A DNA stretch of 64,000 nucleotides from Lobosporangium transversale (Eukaryota; Mortierellomycota; Mortierellomycetes; Mortierellales; Mortierellaceae), in NCBI RefSeq assembly GCF_002105155.1, contig NW_019028983.1:1-64000 (forward strand). The letters run 5' to 3'. Both the position numbers and the translations under genes were made by a program. Shown in pieces: positions 1 through 11,561 of the stretch. The notes beneath the pieces are model-generated. The model made no database searches. It was not told the DNA's origin and was given only the letters and a program-made list of their open reading frames with translations. The number at the start of each line of letters is the position of its first letter. The stretch's first letter is position 1.

Positions 1-2
1 TC

Positions 3-1022
3 GAAGAGTTGGGTGAGGACATGATCAAATTTGTGGACCTCGAGCCATCGATTGCTGCTACTCCCCAAAGACGCTCCAACCCCTATGGTGGAGGGTCCGT
101 AATCGGTACTCCGGACATGTCCTCGTCCGCACGGTCGAAGGGTCTCTGGAGCAATGGAGGAAGGTTCAGTGCGACGACTACACCCCTGCACCACCCTGCA
201 TATCAGTTTCAACAACAGCAACTTCAACGTCAGATGTCTGGCGGGGGAGCATCCAAGAGATATAGCGGAGGAAGCACCATATCTAGTGGCAGCATAGTCG
301 ACGATTACTTTGCCCGTTCCTTTTCGATGGAGCAGAACGGTAATGTTGCGGCCCCAGCTGCGCCCATTGGCCTGGGATTGACAGGGATCGATAGACCAGT
401 CGAGCAGAGCTCGATGGAGCGATTCCTTTCTACTTCACCAATGAACACTCCACCGGCACCAACTCTAGGACCATCATCAACAACATCATCATCGTTCCCC
501 TATAACTCGGGCCCAGCAGCTTCACCATTGCCATTCATCTCCTCACCGTCATACCATCAACAGCAATTCTACATGCGCTCGCCTCTCTCGACTCCTTCTT
601 CTGCCACCTTCTTCCCAGCTGGAGTGATGATGGAGCCTAACCAGGGTTTCCACAGCCATCATCATCCTCAGCGATACCTGCACCATCGAAGCAGTCTTCA
701 GAGTCTCCGTAGCAGCAGCAACGGCAGTGTCAGCAGTGGTCGACTCAGCCGTGCAGCCACAGTCACACCCACGCCCACACCAGCGACGCCTCCCCCACCC
801 ATGGGACCTTTGCCTCCGCTTCCCAAGAACCCGACGTGCACGTATCGTGAGCACACGAAGCAGAAGCTGCTTGATTTCAACAGGCGTCCAACCCATGCTC
901 GAACCAACAGCCATGGGTTCGTGATTGAGAATGTAGGCCAGTTTTTGAAGAAGAAATCCTATAGCAAGGCCTTGACTCGAGATTATATGAGCCGAGGTCA
1001 TCGCCGTAGGGGCTCTATGTAG
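3..1022 (+). CDS. 3' end of an unrecognised low-complexity protein gene (partial)
   Basis: The reading frame is open from the left edge of the window (Glu-Glu before the first in-window TTG) to a TAG, so this is the last 339 residues of a gene that starts outside. It is rich in Ser, Thr, Pro and Gln. It has a Gln run (FQQQQLQRQ), many Ser-Pro and Thr-Pro pairs that could be proline-directed kinase sites, a Pro-rich stretch (TPPPPMGPLPPLP) and a basic C-terminus (KKKSYSKALTRDY ... RGHRRRGSM). The last 60 residues look more conserved than the rest and may be a short functional motif. I recognise no domain. A regulatory or scaffold role is possible, but it is only a guess from composition. Confidence 0.6.
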   Translation, partial: EELGEDMIKFVDLEPSIAATPQRRSNPYGGGSVIGTPDMSSSARSKGLWSNGGRFSATTTPLHHPAYQFQQQQLQRQMSGGGASKRYSGGSTISSGSIVDDYFARSFSMEQNGNVAAPAAPIGLGLTGIDRPVEQSSMERFLSTSPMNTPPAPTLGPSSTTSSSFPYNSGPAASPLPFISSPSYHQQQFYMRSPLSTPSSATFFPAGVMMEPNQGFHSHHHPQRYLHHRSSLQSLRSSSNGSVSSGRLSRAATVTPTPTPATPPPPMGPLPPLPKNPTCTYREHTKQKLLDFNRRPTHARTNSHGFVIENVGQFLKKKSYSKALTRDYMSRGHRRRGSM

Positions 1023-1142
1023 AACAGACCAAAAATAAAAACAAAATCTATGAAAATAATAATAATAATAATAATATATATATATATATATATATGTGAA
1101 AAAAGTAATAACTGCGATGACAAATTCCGTAGAGGAATTTTT

Positions 1143-1187
<45 letters not shown>

Positions 1188-1451
1188 AGAGAGACTATAA
1201 ATGAGAGCATATTCCAAATGGTATAGGAAAAATATAAAAAAAAAAAGTTACTAGCCTTCTCTCCTTCTCTCCTTCTCTTTCGGATGACCAAGGTGAGGTT
1301 AGTTTTTTTTTTTTTTATTATTTTTTTTATTCATAAGGTTCAAGGAATGTGGAGAAGGATAGGACGCGCGTCCCTTTCCCGATCGAATTCTGTCTCTCTC
1401 TCTCTCTCTCTCTCTCTTTGGGTGTTGTGAATGAGTCACGTGGGAGTGAGC

Positions 1452-1486
<35 letters not shown>

Positions 1487-1636
1487 AATTTGATGAATCA
1501 CGCGGGAATACGGAAAAAAAAAAAAATAAATAAAATATTAAAAGGGCATGTTTTGTCATTCATTTTATTTTGTTTTTTCTCATTCACAACACTCCATTTC
1601 AAACAAGAATATTCTTTATACACATTATTATCCACC
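1023..1636. other. Intergenic, homopolymer and microsatellite rich
   Basis: No gene is seen here. The stretch holds TAA and TA repeats (about 1058-1095), a 26-nt A run (1151-1176), a CT repeat (about 1391-1417), a long A run (about 1455-1483) and a further A run near 1514. It is probably the 3' UTR of the left gene plus the promoter of the small Cys-rich gene. Confidence 0.6.
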
Positions 1637-2295
1637 ATGTGCTACCCTGTCAAGTGCGGAAAGTGCCAAAAGACCGTATGATCTCTCTTTCTTTCTTTCT
1701 TTGTTTTGTTTTTTTTTTTTTTGTTTTCTATCCAGTCCTTTCAAAAATATATACATGATCGCAGCGCAGGAAGTTTAGGATGCTAATACTCCACTACATG
1801 TATATGTATTTATATCAATCGATCAACTGACATTTTTTATTTTATTTTTTTCCATGTTTCTTTATAGACCTGGGCAGGTTGTGGTCAGGTATAATAATGA
1901 CGATCTTTTTTTTGAAGACATGAATGTCGAAGCAAAAGGATTGATTCTAACTATTATTATTATTCTTATTCTTATGATTATGATTATGATTATGATTATG
2001 ATTATTCCTCCTAAATTCTGCTATATTATCATATCCAGCACGTCGATCAAGGTAAATAACATACATATATTTTACCTTGTAATGCTTCCTATACACATGG
2101 GGAAAAAAATAAAAACAAAATGCTAATATAAAAATTATCATTGTCAACAATTATTGTATAATCGTCGACTTAGTTTTCAAGAACGTTCCTGAGAGTCAAC
2201 GTTGCGAGTGCCCCCGTGAAGGTTCTTCATGCGTGATTATGCAAAATCCCAACACCAAAGCTTTCATGCTTGATGTCATCCCTTCTGAAGTCTAA
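1637..2295 (+). CDS. Small conserved cysteine-rich protein (64 aa), four exons
   Basis: Exons are 1637-1675, 1868-1888, 2039-2051 and 2174-2295. All junctions are GT-AG and phase is kept, giving 64 residues and a TAA stop. The product begins MCYPVKCGKCQKTTWAGCGQ, continues with HVDQVFKNVP and then a CEC motif, and ends VIPSEV. CxxC, CGQH and CxC form a likely zinc-binding core. I recall small fungal proteins of this MCYPV-C-CGKTTWxGCGQH type, which lack a known function. Two internal exons are only 21 and 13 nt long, so automated annotation could easily miss the gene. No single open frame covers it. The ATG sits in the context CCACCATGTG. Role unknown; it may bind zinc. Confidence 0.8.
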
Positions 2296-3097
2296 TCGAA
2301 TTTTTATCATCTTTTTTACTTTTTTTATTTTTTTATTTTATTTATTTTTTTTATTTCTGATATTCGACATCTTGATCAAACGATGACCATTGACCCAAAA
2401 ACAACACCAAAAAAACAAAAAAAAAAAAAAAAAATATCATAATCATAATCATAATCATAATAATAATAATAATAATAATAATTTCCCCTCATAACAACAA
2501 TAACAACAGGCGCTGCTCCAGTGCAGACACAAAAGTCATCCAATGTGGAAGGATCCACCCATTAACTAAAAAGAAAAAAAAATACTTTGACTCCCTTTTA
2601 TTTCATAACAAGCAGAGTGCTTTTTAAAAATAAATTGAAAAAAAAAAAAAAAAAAAAAAAAAATTGTTCATAAACATTGTTATACATTCACAAAGATGTT
2701 AGGGGACTAAGTTTGTGTTTCCTTGAATGACCAATGTTTTTTTTTTTTTTTTTGTTCATTTGGCACATTCAGTACACAGCAAGAATGTGAATAAATAAAT
2801 AAATAATAATAAAGCACAGCAAAAAAGCATTACAACCTTTCTCACTTTTCTCACGATCATTTACGCCTTCTTGCCCTTTTGTTTGTTTGTTTGATTGTTT
2901 TCTTTATATACAAATGATACAATGGAGTAAAAAGGAAGAGAGAAAAGGAGGAGGGGTGAATAGTTCCTTTTCCTAGTCTTGGAGATATTTTTCATAAAAA
3001 TAATAACAAGGGTAAATATTGTTTAAAAAAAAAAAACAACAACAACAAAGAGAAAGAAAGCCTTCCTTCCTTCCTTCCTTTCTTTCTTTCTTTCTTT
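2296..3097. other. Intergenic between two convergent genes
   Basis: No coding region is seen. It contains poly-A runs near 2417 and 2638-2663, a T run near 2738, ATA/ATC-type short repeats and CCTT/TTTC repeats that end in the stop region of the WD40 gene. It probably holds the 3' UTRs of both converging genes. Confidence 0.55.
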
Positions 3098-3684
3098 CTA
3101 CCATCCTTTCTTGATGTTGATAGGTGGTGGTTTAACTTCAATTCTTCTACTTTCCATCCACTTTTCATCCTCATCCTGTAGCGATCTGCACAAATCCTTT
3201 GTTACCCATCTGTAATATGATAGCAATACAAAACAAAAAAAAAAAAAAGAAAAAAACAAACAAACAAAAGTTAGAGATTCATTCAGTATAAATATAAACA
3301 ACTGTAGATTAAATAAAATATAAAGCTGGATATACATGTAATGATCTCTATGACTTACAAGATAATGTGATTATCATCACTGCAGGAGGCCATCAGGCCT
3401 GATGTCGTTGGGTGGAAAGCAGTGCAGCCCGAATGCTTAGAATGCTCTTCCAACACCGTGATCAGCTCACCCGTTTCCACATCCCAGAAGTGAATCTTGC
3501 CATTCTCAGATCCTGCACACAACATCTCATAGTGGGGTCCACCAAATGTGGGCATGATTTTGAACATCTCATTGATGTAAGAGTCTGCCTCTAATGCCCT
3601 CATAAATGTCAATGACGCGAAATCATAGATGAGAATCTGAGCAGGTCGACAAAGATCCATATTAGCCTAAGGAAAGAAGGTAGG

Positions 3685-3716
<32 letters not shown>

Positions 3717-4174
3717 TCAATAAATGTGGTCCTTGATAAAGTGTATTTCTATCAAAGAAGAAACAAATGAAAAAGAAATAAGCTCACCTTGGTGGAAATA
3801 GAAAGGTATGCTCCATTTGGTGACAAGGTAATGCCTACCGGTCTCTCCGTCATTGTATCAATGGGCCTATTTTGAAGGACAATCCATGATCATAACGATC
3901 AAGAGGTCAGATCTCGATTTCTCTTTGCTCCATATCCATCCATAACGTTCAAATAAAAAAAATATTAAAAAAAGAAAGAAAGAAAGAAAAAGAAAAGGAT
4001 GCAAGTTCATACTTTGACTCTTTGCCTTCAAATGAATAGAGTTCCACTTTGTTATCATTCGTGACAATCACCGCTTCGTTTCGTCCTGGAACCATACACA
4101 TTATATCCACACATTTGCCCTCTCCCATATCAACCTCTTGCACAACCTCGCCTTTAAGGTTCTATAATACAATA

Positions 4175-4209
<35 letters not shown>

Positions 4210-4752
4210 TAAAAGAAATGTTTACACATTAGAATCATTTTCTTGTTTTTTCTTTTTTCTTTTTTCTTTTTTTGGTCCTTCTCAGAGAACGGATGAAGGA
4301 AATAAGGATAAAAAAATTACCCAAATATAGAGCAAGCCATCGGGAGTTGCAGTAATGAAACGTTCAGAGTCTGTCATCCAACCAATGCTATTGACTGGGA
4401 CATCACGCGGTCCATCTTGATGCTTTCGTGTCAGAATGATCTCGCCAGCCTAATACACAATACAGAAGCATCACCGAATGAGGTCAAAAGTATATTCAAC
4501 AAGTAAACACAGAAAGTAAGTTAGTTGAACAAAGTTTTTCTTTTTTTTTTTTTTTGTAAGAATAGGTTACTCCCAGATATTCACGCGTTTGTCAATCAAT
4601 GGAGCTCTTTTTAACCATTAAAACATGTGAAACGCCTTCTTACAAAAAAAAAAAAAAAAAAACTCAGCGCGCATAGGTGACACCTTTGTACCCTTTTCAA
4701 TGCTCACACGCTCAAACACACATGAACACTCAACATAAGAAAAAAAAGGAAA

Positions 4753-4783
<31 letters not shown>

Positions 4784-7700
4784 GATACACTAGGCCTTAC
4801 CACAATATCAATCAAATTGAATTCAGTTTGGTATCCTGGTCTACCGTGGTCGAATCCGAGGTTTACGAGCAAATATTTACTATCAGGCGACCACTGCACA
4901 TGAGTGATGGTCCGTGAGAATTGGAATGCCTTGTAGACCGAAGGTTCGGGCGTCTTTAAATAAATAAAAAAAATAAAAATAAAAAAAGAATAGAAAAAGA
5001 GGAAAAAGAGAATAAGTAAACATAATAGGTTTATAGACACTCTAAATGAACATGAGTTATTGTTGTTTGTTTTGTCGATTTCAACAAACAAAAGCCCAAC
5101 ATCCACAGTGCTCTCTATTCCTGTCCGGACCCTTGACCCCTGACCATGACAACATTGACCCTTTTTTTTTCTTTTTTTCTTTTACTTTATGCGCCTCTTC
5201 GCCTTCTCTTTCATTTTTCAGGTGTTTTGTCCCACCATAGTCTGTTATGCATGACAACAGCCACGGCGACAATGCAAATTCTGCGGATCAAATGATATGT
5301 ATGGAGTCCCTGGCGACCTTTTTTTTTTTTTTTTTTTTTTTTTTTCTTTACTCTCCCAAGAAACAAAAAAAAAGAAAAGAAAAGACAAAGCTGAGTATCA
5401 AAAGTTTTCCTTTCTAAACCCAAAAGAATTGAAGTGGGGCTAATATTTTTCATGCAGACAACAACACCTTTCAGATGACTCAAATCCCACTTTTTTTGTT
5501 CAACAGGCCCTTTCAATCCAGCCCAAATAAAAAAATAAAAAAAATAAAAAAAAAAAACTGCTATTGTTCTTGTTTAGCTCATGCAGAGCTATGGAGTAAA
5601 TAGTCGCATCAGAAGGAATCACTTTTTTTTACCCAACCAATTTTTTGCCCAGCTTCTTTGTATTGATATAGATGTTGATGTGAACAAAGGCATGGTCACA
5701 CACTCTTGTCTCCTTTTTAACTGGAGTCATAAAGAAAGGGGGTTTTGTGTATAGTCACTTAAAGAAAGCTTTTTGTACATGAACTACATCGGGAATAAGT
5801 ATGGATTACCGATTTGTCACCAACAAATGGGCAAAATAAATAATGGAGCTTCGTATCCTAGGAAGTACCCAAACCCCCCCTTTTTTTTTCTTTTTGCCAA
5901 GTCTAGACAAGGCAATCCCAGGACTAACGAAGGATATATTTGTAGCTGTAAGTGTAAAAAGCTCAAAAAATGAAAAGTGCGGGAAAGATGGCGTATGTAC
6001 AACCAAGAGAAGAGGGTGGCGACCATTGCATCTTGATCACACAAGCGCCTTTTTTTTTTTTGTGTTCCACTTTTCCTCCTACTCAAAACTAGAGCTCTGT
6101 CTTTCTTTCTTTCCTGGTCAAGAATGTAAAAAGCTCCCCTTATAAAGAATACAGTTACAATGATAAAGAAGAAATTGAAGGGCCGACTGGAGTTCTACCT
6201 TCTCCTCCACAGTCGGATATGCAGGCTCAATGGCCCGTTCTCCTCTTTTCCTTTCCACCCTTTCATCTTTGGCGCCTTTTTTTTTTTTTTTTTTCTCTCA
6301 TAGATATCTTTTTTATATATGTTTGAACCAGAGTTGTGTGGGGAATCAAATCAAATCCGGTTGAGAAGGTTCTTGTGAACATTCTCAAGGAATTAAGATG
6401 ATGAGCAATGAAAGGGGGCAGGAAAGGGGGGGGAAAACAAAAGAAAAACAAAAAGAGATGCTGTGTAAAGTAGTTCCCTCTTTGTATCGGTGATAGACAT
6501 TCCTTCCCTTTTATCCTTCATAAACAGCTCAACCATCAAAAGTTAAACATACATCTCAGAGTTTTAACCTGACCTTTGGCGTGTTAAAGCCCATGGTTTT
6601 TTAGTGTACAACCCAAAACTCGTGCATCGTTACAAAACGAAACACAAGTCCAGGGTGGTGTGAGAGAGAGTGTATAAGCATTCAACATGGGTCAAGACGT
6701 CTTAATTCACAAACTTGCTGTACATGTACTCCCACCAAATGGCTTTTTTTTTTTTTTTTTTTTTTTTTCCCAACTTTTTAAAGAAGAAGAAGAAGAAGAA
6801 GAAGAAGAATAAAGAATAAAATAAAAAATAAAAAAAAATAAAAAAAAAAAAAAAAAGGGTTGTGGTTCAGTTGTGCTATTTGTTGTTTGTTTTGTAACAG
6901 AAGTTTATTGTTGTGTTCTGTATCACCATCACCATCAAAGGACCATCAACGAATAAACCCTCGCCCCCCTCTTTTCATCCGTATCTCTCTGGCCCTGACA
7001 TGCAATCACAATTTGATCCAACCCTATTCTTTATTGTTTGTTTTTCCCTTCCTGCCCCGAGACCAATTATATACCTCCAATCAACATTCCAACTTCTCTG
7101 GCGGATAATGCCATGTGTTACCCAGCTTAAAGACACACCAATCCCAATGAATAAAAAAAAAAAATAAAAAAAAAAAAAAAAAAGAAACAGGGGGATAATA
7201 CGACTAAAGAAAAAAAAAAGTATGACCATGCATATGCGATATACAGTTGGATCAAAATAAATTGCTGCAAGCCCAATGCAATGCCATTTGGAAAATCAAG
7301 GCGAGTGAATGAAAGAGAAAGAGAAAGAGAAAGAGAAAGGGAGAGGCGGAAGCATTGGGAGCATACAAAGCGTATGCGCCACATACAGTTATGCAACAGA
7401 AATTGTTGTTTGTTTGTTTGTTTGATTGTTGTTACTATAGCTGTTTCTTCATTGTATTTCTTTTTTTCTTGGGGAACTTACCACCATATCCTTCCATACC
7501 ACAATCGAATGATCTAAACCAGTCGATGCCATGTACTGACCTGAGGGTGCAAAGTGCAAGAACCAGCACTCGTCCAAATGGTAGCTCAGCCGTACACGCA
7601 CTTCTGAAGGGATATGTTCTTTAAGAACGGTCAGACGATTGCAATCATAAAGCCTTTCTAGACTGATGCTATCGCGGTGTGGATGATGACCAAAGAGTGC

Positions 7701-8303
7701 CTGCTTGTGCTGATCCTCTTGAGCAGCCACACCGGTACCTGTCGTGCCTGAGCTACAGATGCTATTGCTTCGCGCACTGGAGCAACAGTTGCAGGATGGC
7801 ATCGATGATGCTGCAAGTGCCATGTCGTACTCATTAGAGGGTGTCATCGTACTCACATCTGTGTCTCTACATTCATCATCCTCCTTCAAAGTACCAAAGT
7901 ATGATCCATGTGGTTCGCTGAGGGTGGGCGATAGAGGAGAGAGCAGTGCCTGGGAGACTCTGCGACTATGGGAGGCATTGCTCCCGTAGCTCGTATAGGA
8001 TCCCGAACCAAGGCTAGACACGCTAGCGATGCTCAATGGTCTTGCGCCGGCAGAGGAACTGCCATTGAGAGGGTTGTAAAGTCTGCATTGTGGATGATGC
8101 TGGGGCGAGATATGGGAGTGACCGAGGAGATTGGCGAGTGTATGATCAAGATCATCATTGTCGTCCTGATCGAGCAATGAGGGATCGGCAACGGAGGCAT
8201 ATGCGACGGAATTTGGGTTGATTTTGGGGTATCTGTGAGAGGAAGAGGAAGTATTGCTTGAGGACGATAGCTTCCGAGGAGGAGGAGGAAGGGAGGGTGA
8301 CAT
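3098..8303 (-). CDS. WD40-repeat protein related to WDR26/GID7 (583 aa)
   Basis: Seven exons: 8303-7482, 4953-4801, 4449-4321, 4161-4013, 3866-3788, 3666-3359 and 3209-3098. All are joined GT-AG in phase. Residues 1 to about 210 are low-complexity (Ser, Pro, Asp). From about 245 the protein follows the beta-propeller of WDR26/GID7: DECWFLHFAPSGQYMAST, SIVVWKD, THVQWSPDSKYLLVN, NSIGWMTDSERFITAT, GLLYIW, CAGSENGKIHFWD, FHPTTSGLMASCSDD. In that family the propeller follows LisH and CTLH domains and works in the GID/CTLH E3 ubiquitin ligase. I see neither domain here, so GID membership is an inference. The start ATG gives MSPSLPPPP. Intron 1 is 2528 bp. Any seven-bladed WD40 scaffold is the fallback reading. 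Confidence 0.8.
4954..7481 (-). other. 2.5-kb intron 1 of the WD40 gene
   Basis: It lies between donor GTAAGT (7481 downward) and acceptor AAAG (4954), both phase 0, and joins the ends of two neighbouring propeller strands directly. It contains many poly-A/T runs and small repeats but no exon that would extend the propeller. The open frames inside are low-complexity (Phe/Lys runs). No RNA gene was recognised. Confidence 0.6.
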
Positions 8304-8596
8304 TGTATTTGTTCGTTTGTAAAAGAGGAGAGTATATATGTATAAATAAAAAAAAAAAAAAAAAGAAAAAAAAAAAAAAGAAAGAGAAAGCAAAAGTAAT
8401 TGTAGTAGTAGGTGATAGTAGCTGTTGTAGTGGTCGTTTTTCGTTGTAGTAAAAAGAAAGTTGATTGAGAGATGTAATATGGAGCAAGATAAATGACAAA
8501 GGAAGAAGAGGAAGAGGAAGAGGAAGAGGAAGAAGAGGAAGAAAGAACAGAATGAGAATCAGATGTAGAATGAGAGGAATGAGAAGAATCAGAATG

Positions 8597-8653
8597 AGAA
8601 GAAGAAGAAGAAGAAGAAGAAGAAGAAGAAGAAGAAGAAGAAGAAGAAGAAGA
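8597..8653. repeat. (GAA)n microsatellite, about 19 units
   Basis: A pure GAA/AGA run sits about 300 bp upstream of the WD40 gene start, inside a broader purine-rich strand (about 8495-8672). Read in different frames it yields artificial poly-Arg or poly-Ser ORFs. On the coding strand of the WD40 gene it is a TTC tract. Confidence 0.9.
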
Positions 8654-8705
8654 GGGAAGGAAAAGAAGGATGGATTGGATGCAGACAAAATATGCAAACA
8701 AACAA

Positions 8706-8754
8706 CATAAAATAAAATAAAATAAAATAAAATAAAATAAAATAAAATAAAAAA
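8706..8754. repeat. (TAAAA)n pentanucleotide repeat
   Basis: About nine to ten tandem copies of a TAAAA/AAAAT unit lie directly beyond the GAA repeat, upstream of the WD40 gene. Confidence 0.85.
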
Positions 8755-8839
8755 GAATTCTGAGTGATAAGCATTCATTATTAATCTAATCATTTTGTTT
8801 TTCTAATATGAGTAAGAAGTGAAAGACCATTTTTGCATG

Positions 8840-8870
<31 letters not shown>

Positions 8871-9856
8871 CCCGCGCTTAGGACACTCACCACTTTTGGG
8901 ATGCAACTTTTTTTTTTTTTTTTTTTTTTTTAAGGTTATTGTCACAAGACAGATTTTTTTTTTATCCATTCATTCGCGACCTTGAATTTCAAGAAAAGGC
9001 CATTTTGGGACAATCTACTGATCCTCCCCTCACTCTCATTCCCCATGTTTCTGTCTTATTCTCGAGACCATTCCTTTTTCTTGTTAACTTGAGTTAGGGC
9101 CCGATCTTGGATCTTGGATCTTAGACCTTGAATCTCTCTGATCTTCTCTTCGCAGTTTAACAGGGTTCAGAAAAAAAAAAAAAAAAAAAAAATTGGAAAA
9201 AAAAAAATTGCCCAATTATAGCAATTGGCCATAAACAACAACGTTCGCTCCCCCTCTGTTATGAAATGTATAGATGTATGTTATTTGAAATGATGAAATA
9301 TTATACTGCCCTCACCCTCTGTGTCTCTCTGTAGTATACATGATATAGAATATCCATTGGAATAAACAAAAGGACAATCAGGGTGATCATGCATCAGGGT
9401 TCAATAATGAATAGTGTTTCCTTCTTCATACCTCTCCCCCCCCCTTTTTCTTTTTTTCTCAAAATGATCATGTTCATGGAACCATCGAAAGGAATTCAAA
9501 GGTATTATACATATATTATGTTTTAATATAATTGTAGTCTTTTCTTTTTCTTTTTCTTTTTTTTTTTTTTTTTTTTTTTTTCCTATTTTGTTGCCGACTC
9601 AACACATGATTTAGAAAACTAGTTGGGCAGATTTCAATCGTTACCATCCTTCATACAACTATGGTATATGTGTTATAATTTATACTTCCACTAAAATCGT
9701 GACAATGTCTCGATTCAAAAATCTCACACAATGGCGCGCCTTATTTTCTTCCAAAGTAGACGCTAGGACAAAAATCTGAATTGCAATAGTAGGAGAAGCA
9801 GCCCCTCCCTCCGGTCGAACCCATTGCTTGAGTAACATATTGACAAGTAGAAAAAG

Positions 9857-9888
<32 letters not shown>

Positions 9889-9939
9889 TTATGAAGATAA
9901 AGAGTCCCTGTTATCTTTCACATGAAAGAGAACCTTCTG

Positions 9940-9976
<37 letters not shown>

Positions 9977-11039
9977 TTATATAACATGTTAAATTTTGTC
10001 CCCTCCCGTCATCATCATTTATTTTTGTGCATCGTTCATGCACGGACACAAAAAGCCCTGGTAACTCTCTCATTTATAAAGAAAAAAAAGAGTTTACGCG
10101 CGCCTTTTTTTATTTTTTTTTTTTTTTTTGACATTATCTAACCTGTAATTGGTTCGATAAAAAAGAACCCAGCACAAACTGGGGGGGGGAGGAGGAGGGA
10201 GATGGTGACGTTGCTGAGTTCACTTTTTCCAACCACTTCAAGTAATATAGATGTATTTATAATAAAACTGTGTAATATATATATATATATATATATATAC
10301 TGTATATACAAATGTACTTGTACACATGGCACAATTGCCGTGTATAAAAAAAAATTGGAATTGAATTTATATATGTACATATCCCTATATTGCCCTCTTT
10401 GTTCATTTGTTGGCCTGAGCGCTGAAGACAAAATCTTTCCTTGACGCCTCAATGCTTTATTTACATTTGGGCGGGGCGGGCAGAAACTGGCCTTTATCCC
10501 CTCCTCCCCCCCCCCAGTCCTTCAATCCTCCTCCTACACTTACCCTCGTTGTTAGCCAAGCAAAGCAGCTGACATCACAATCTTCTCTTCAACTTTTCCC
10601 CTCAGGCTCCTCCTTCTCCTTCTCCTCCTCAACCCCTCAACAATTGCATCATATCCTATATTTCCTCATTACCACATTTGCCACCATTACGACATTCTTC
10701 TGCGGATCCCTTTACAATTTTCCTACGCCTTATTCAACAGCATATCCATCTAATATGCCAGCTCATGTACCTACCCACCCAAATGTGCTACACAAATATG
10801 CCTTATTCATGCTATCCTATTCAGCACCCGTAGTCACCCCCCCTCCCCCCCCCTCCAAGCTTTTTCGCATTGTCTACCATCTCCCAAGATACCACTTTAG
10901 CTTTACTGTGTGTATGTTTTACAGCAGTAGCCTATACCTCAAAGTGTAGGACATTACTCCTAATCAATCTAGTCAACGCTTCAATGTCCATGCATCACAC
11001 AAGGGGCCCTTGCCGTCCGAGCGAACAATTGCAAAAATG

Positions 11040-11072
<33 letters not shown>

Positions 11073-11341
11073 TGGTCCTTCCTTCTATCCAATCAACTTT
11101 GCACCGTGTAATAAATAAATTCGGTGGGGTGCACCACTCTGAAACATTTTACCGTTGATGTGGGTTTCTGATTTGATAGACCACCGGGCGTACCTGAGCT
11201 CTGGTGCATGGTAAATATCATTCATTGATTTCGAACCATCATCCTATACCTCCCTTGCCTTCCTTCCCTTCCCTCCCATTGTCCATTAATTAACACACAA
11301 AGAAATAGATGATCTATATTCATCCAAGCGCATTGGCGTCG

Positions 11342-11378
<37 letters not shown>

Positions 11379-11561
11379 AGATTAGACAGCTAAGACTACA
11401 AGATCTTCATGCAATCTTCAAACAAGGCACTAAAAAAGTCTGGCATATGCTCATTCATCTATCCCTGATATTATTACTTTCCTTCTTTCTTTTTTCTATT
11501 ATTACTACTATTTTCAATACTTGAAATACATTTTTTTCTTTTTTCTTTTTTTTTTTTTTTT

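Larger units (their letters stand above)
8304..11561. other. Gene-poor stretch of 3.3 kb
   Basis: I see no supportable gene. It begins with the promoter side of the WD40 gene and its two microsatellites. Then come many A or T runs of 20-34 nt (for example near 8840-8868, 9560-9582, 9857-9886, 9943-9973, 11041-11070, 11342-11375). The 10450-10950 part is C-rich and open on the + strand for 165 codons. That frame is Pro/Ser rich with no recognisable domain, so I do not call it. A TA repeat lies at about 10276-10300. Confidence 0.5.

Noticed and set aside
8033-8793. Minus-strand frames with long Ser or Leu runs, and + strand Arg runs at 8465-8710
   Set aside because: They are translations of the GAA microsatellite and poly-A/T in the promoter of the WD40 gene; no start or domain supports them.
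10452-10949. 165-codon + strand frame, Pro/Ser/His rich
   Set aside because: C-rich low-complexity DNA without motif, splice partner or recognisable homology; kept only as a note in the gene-poor region.
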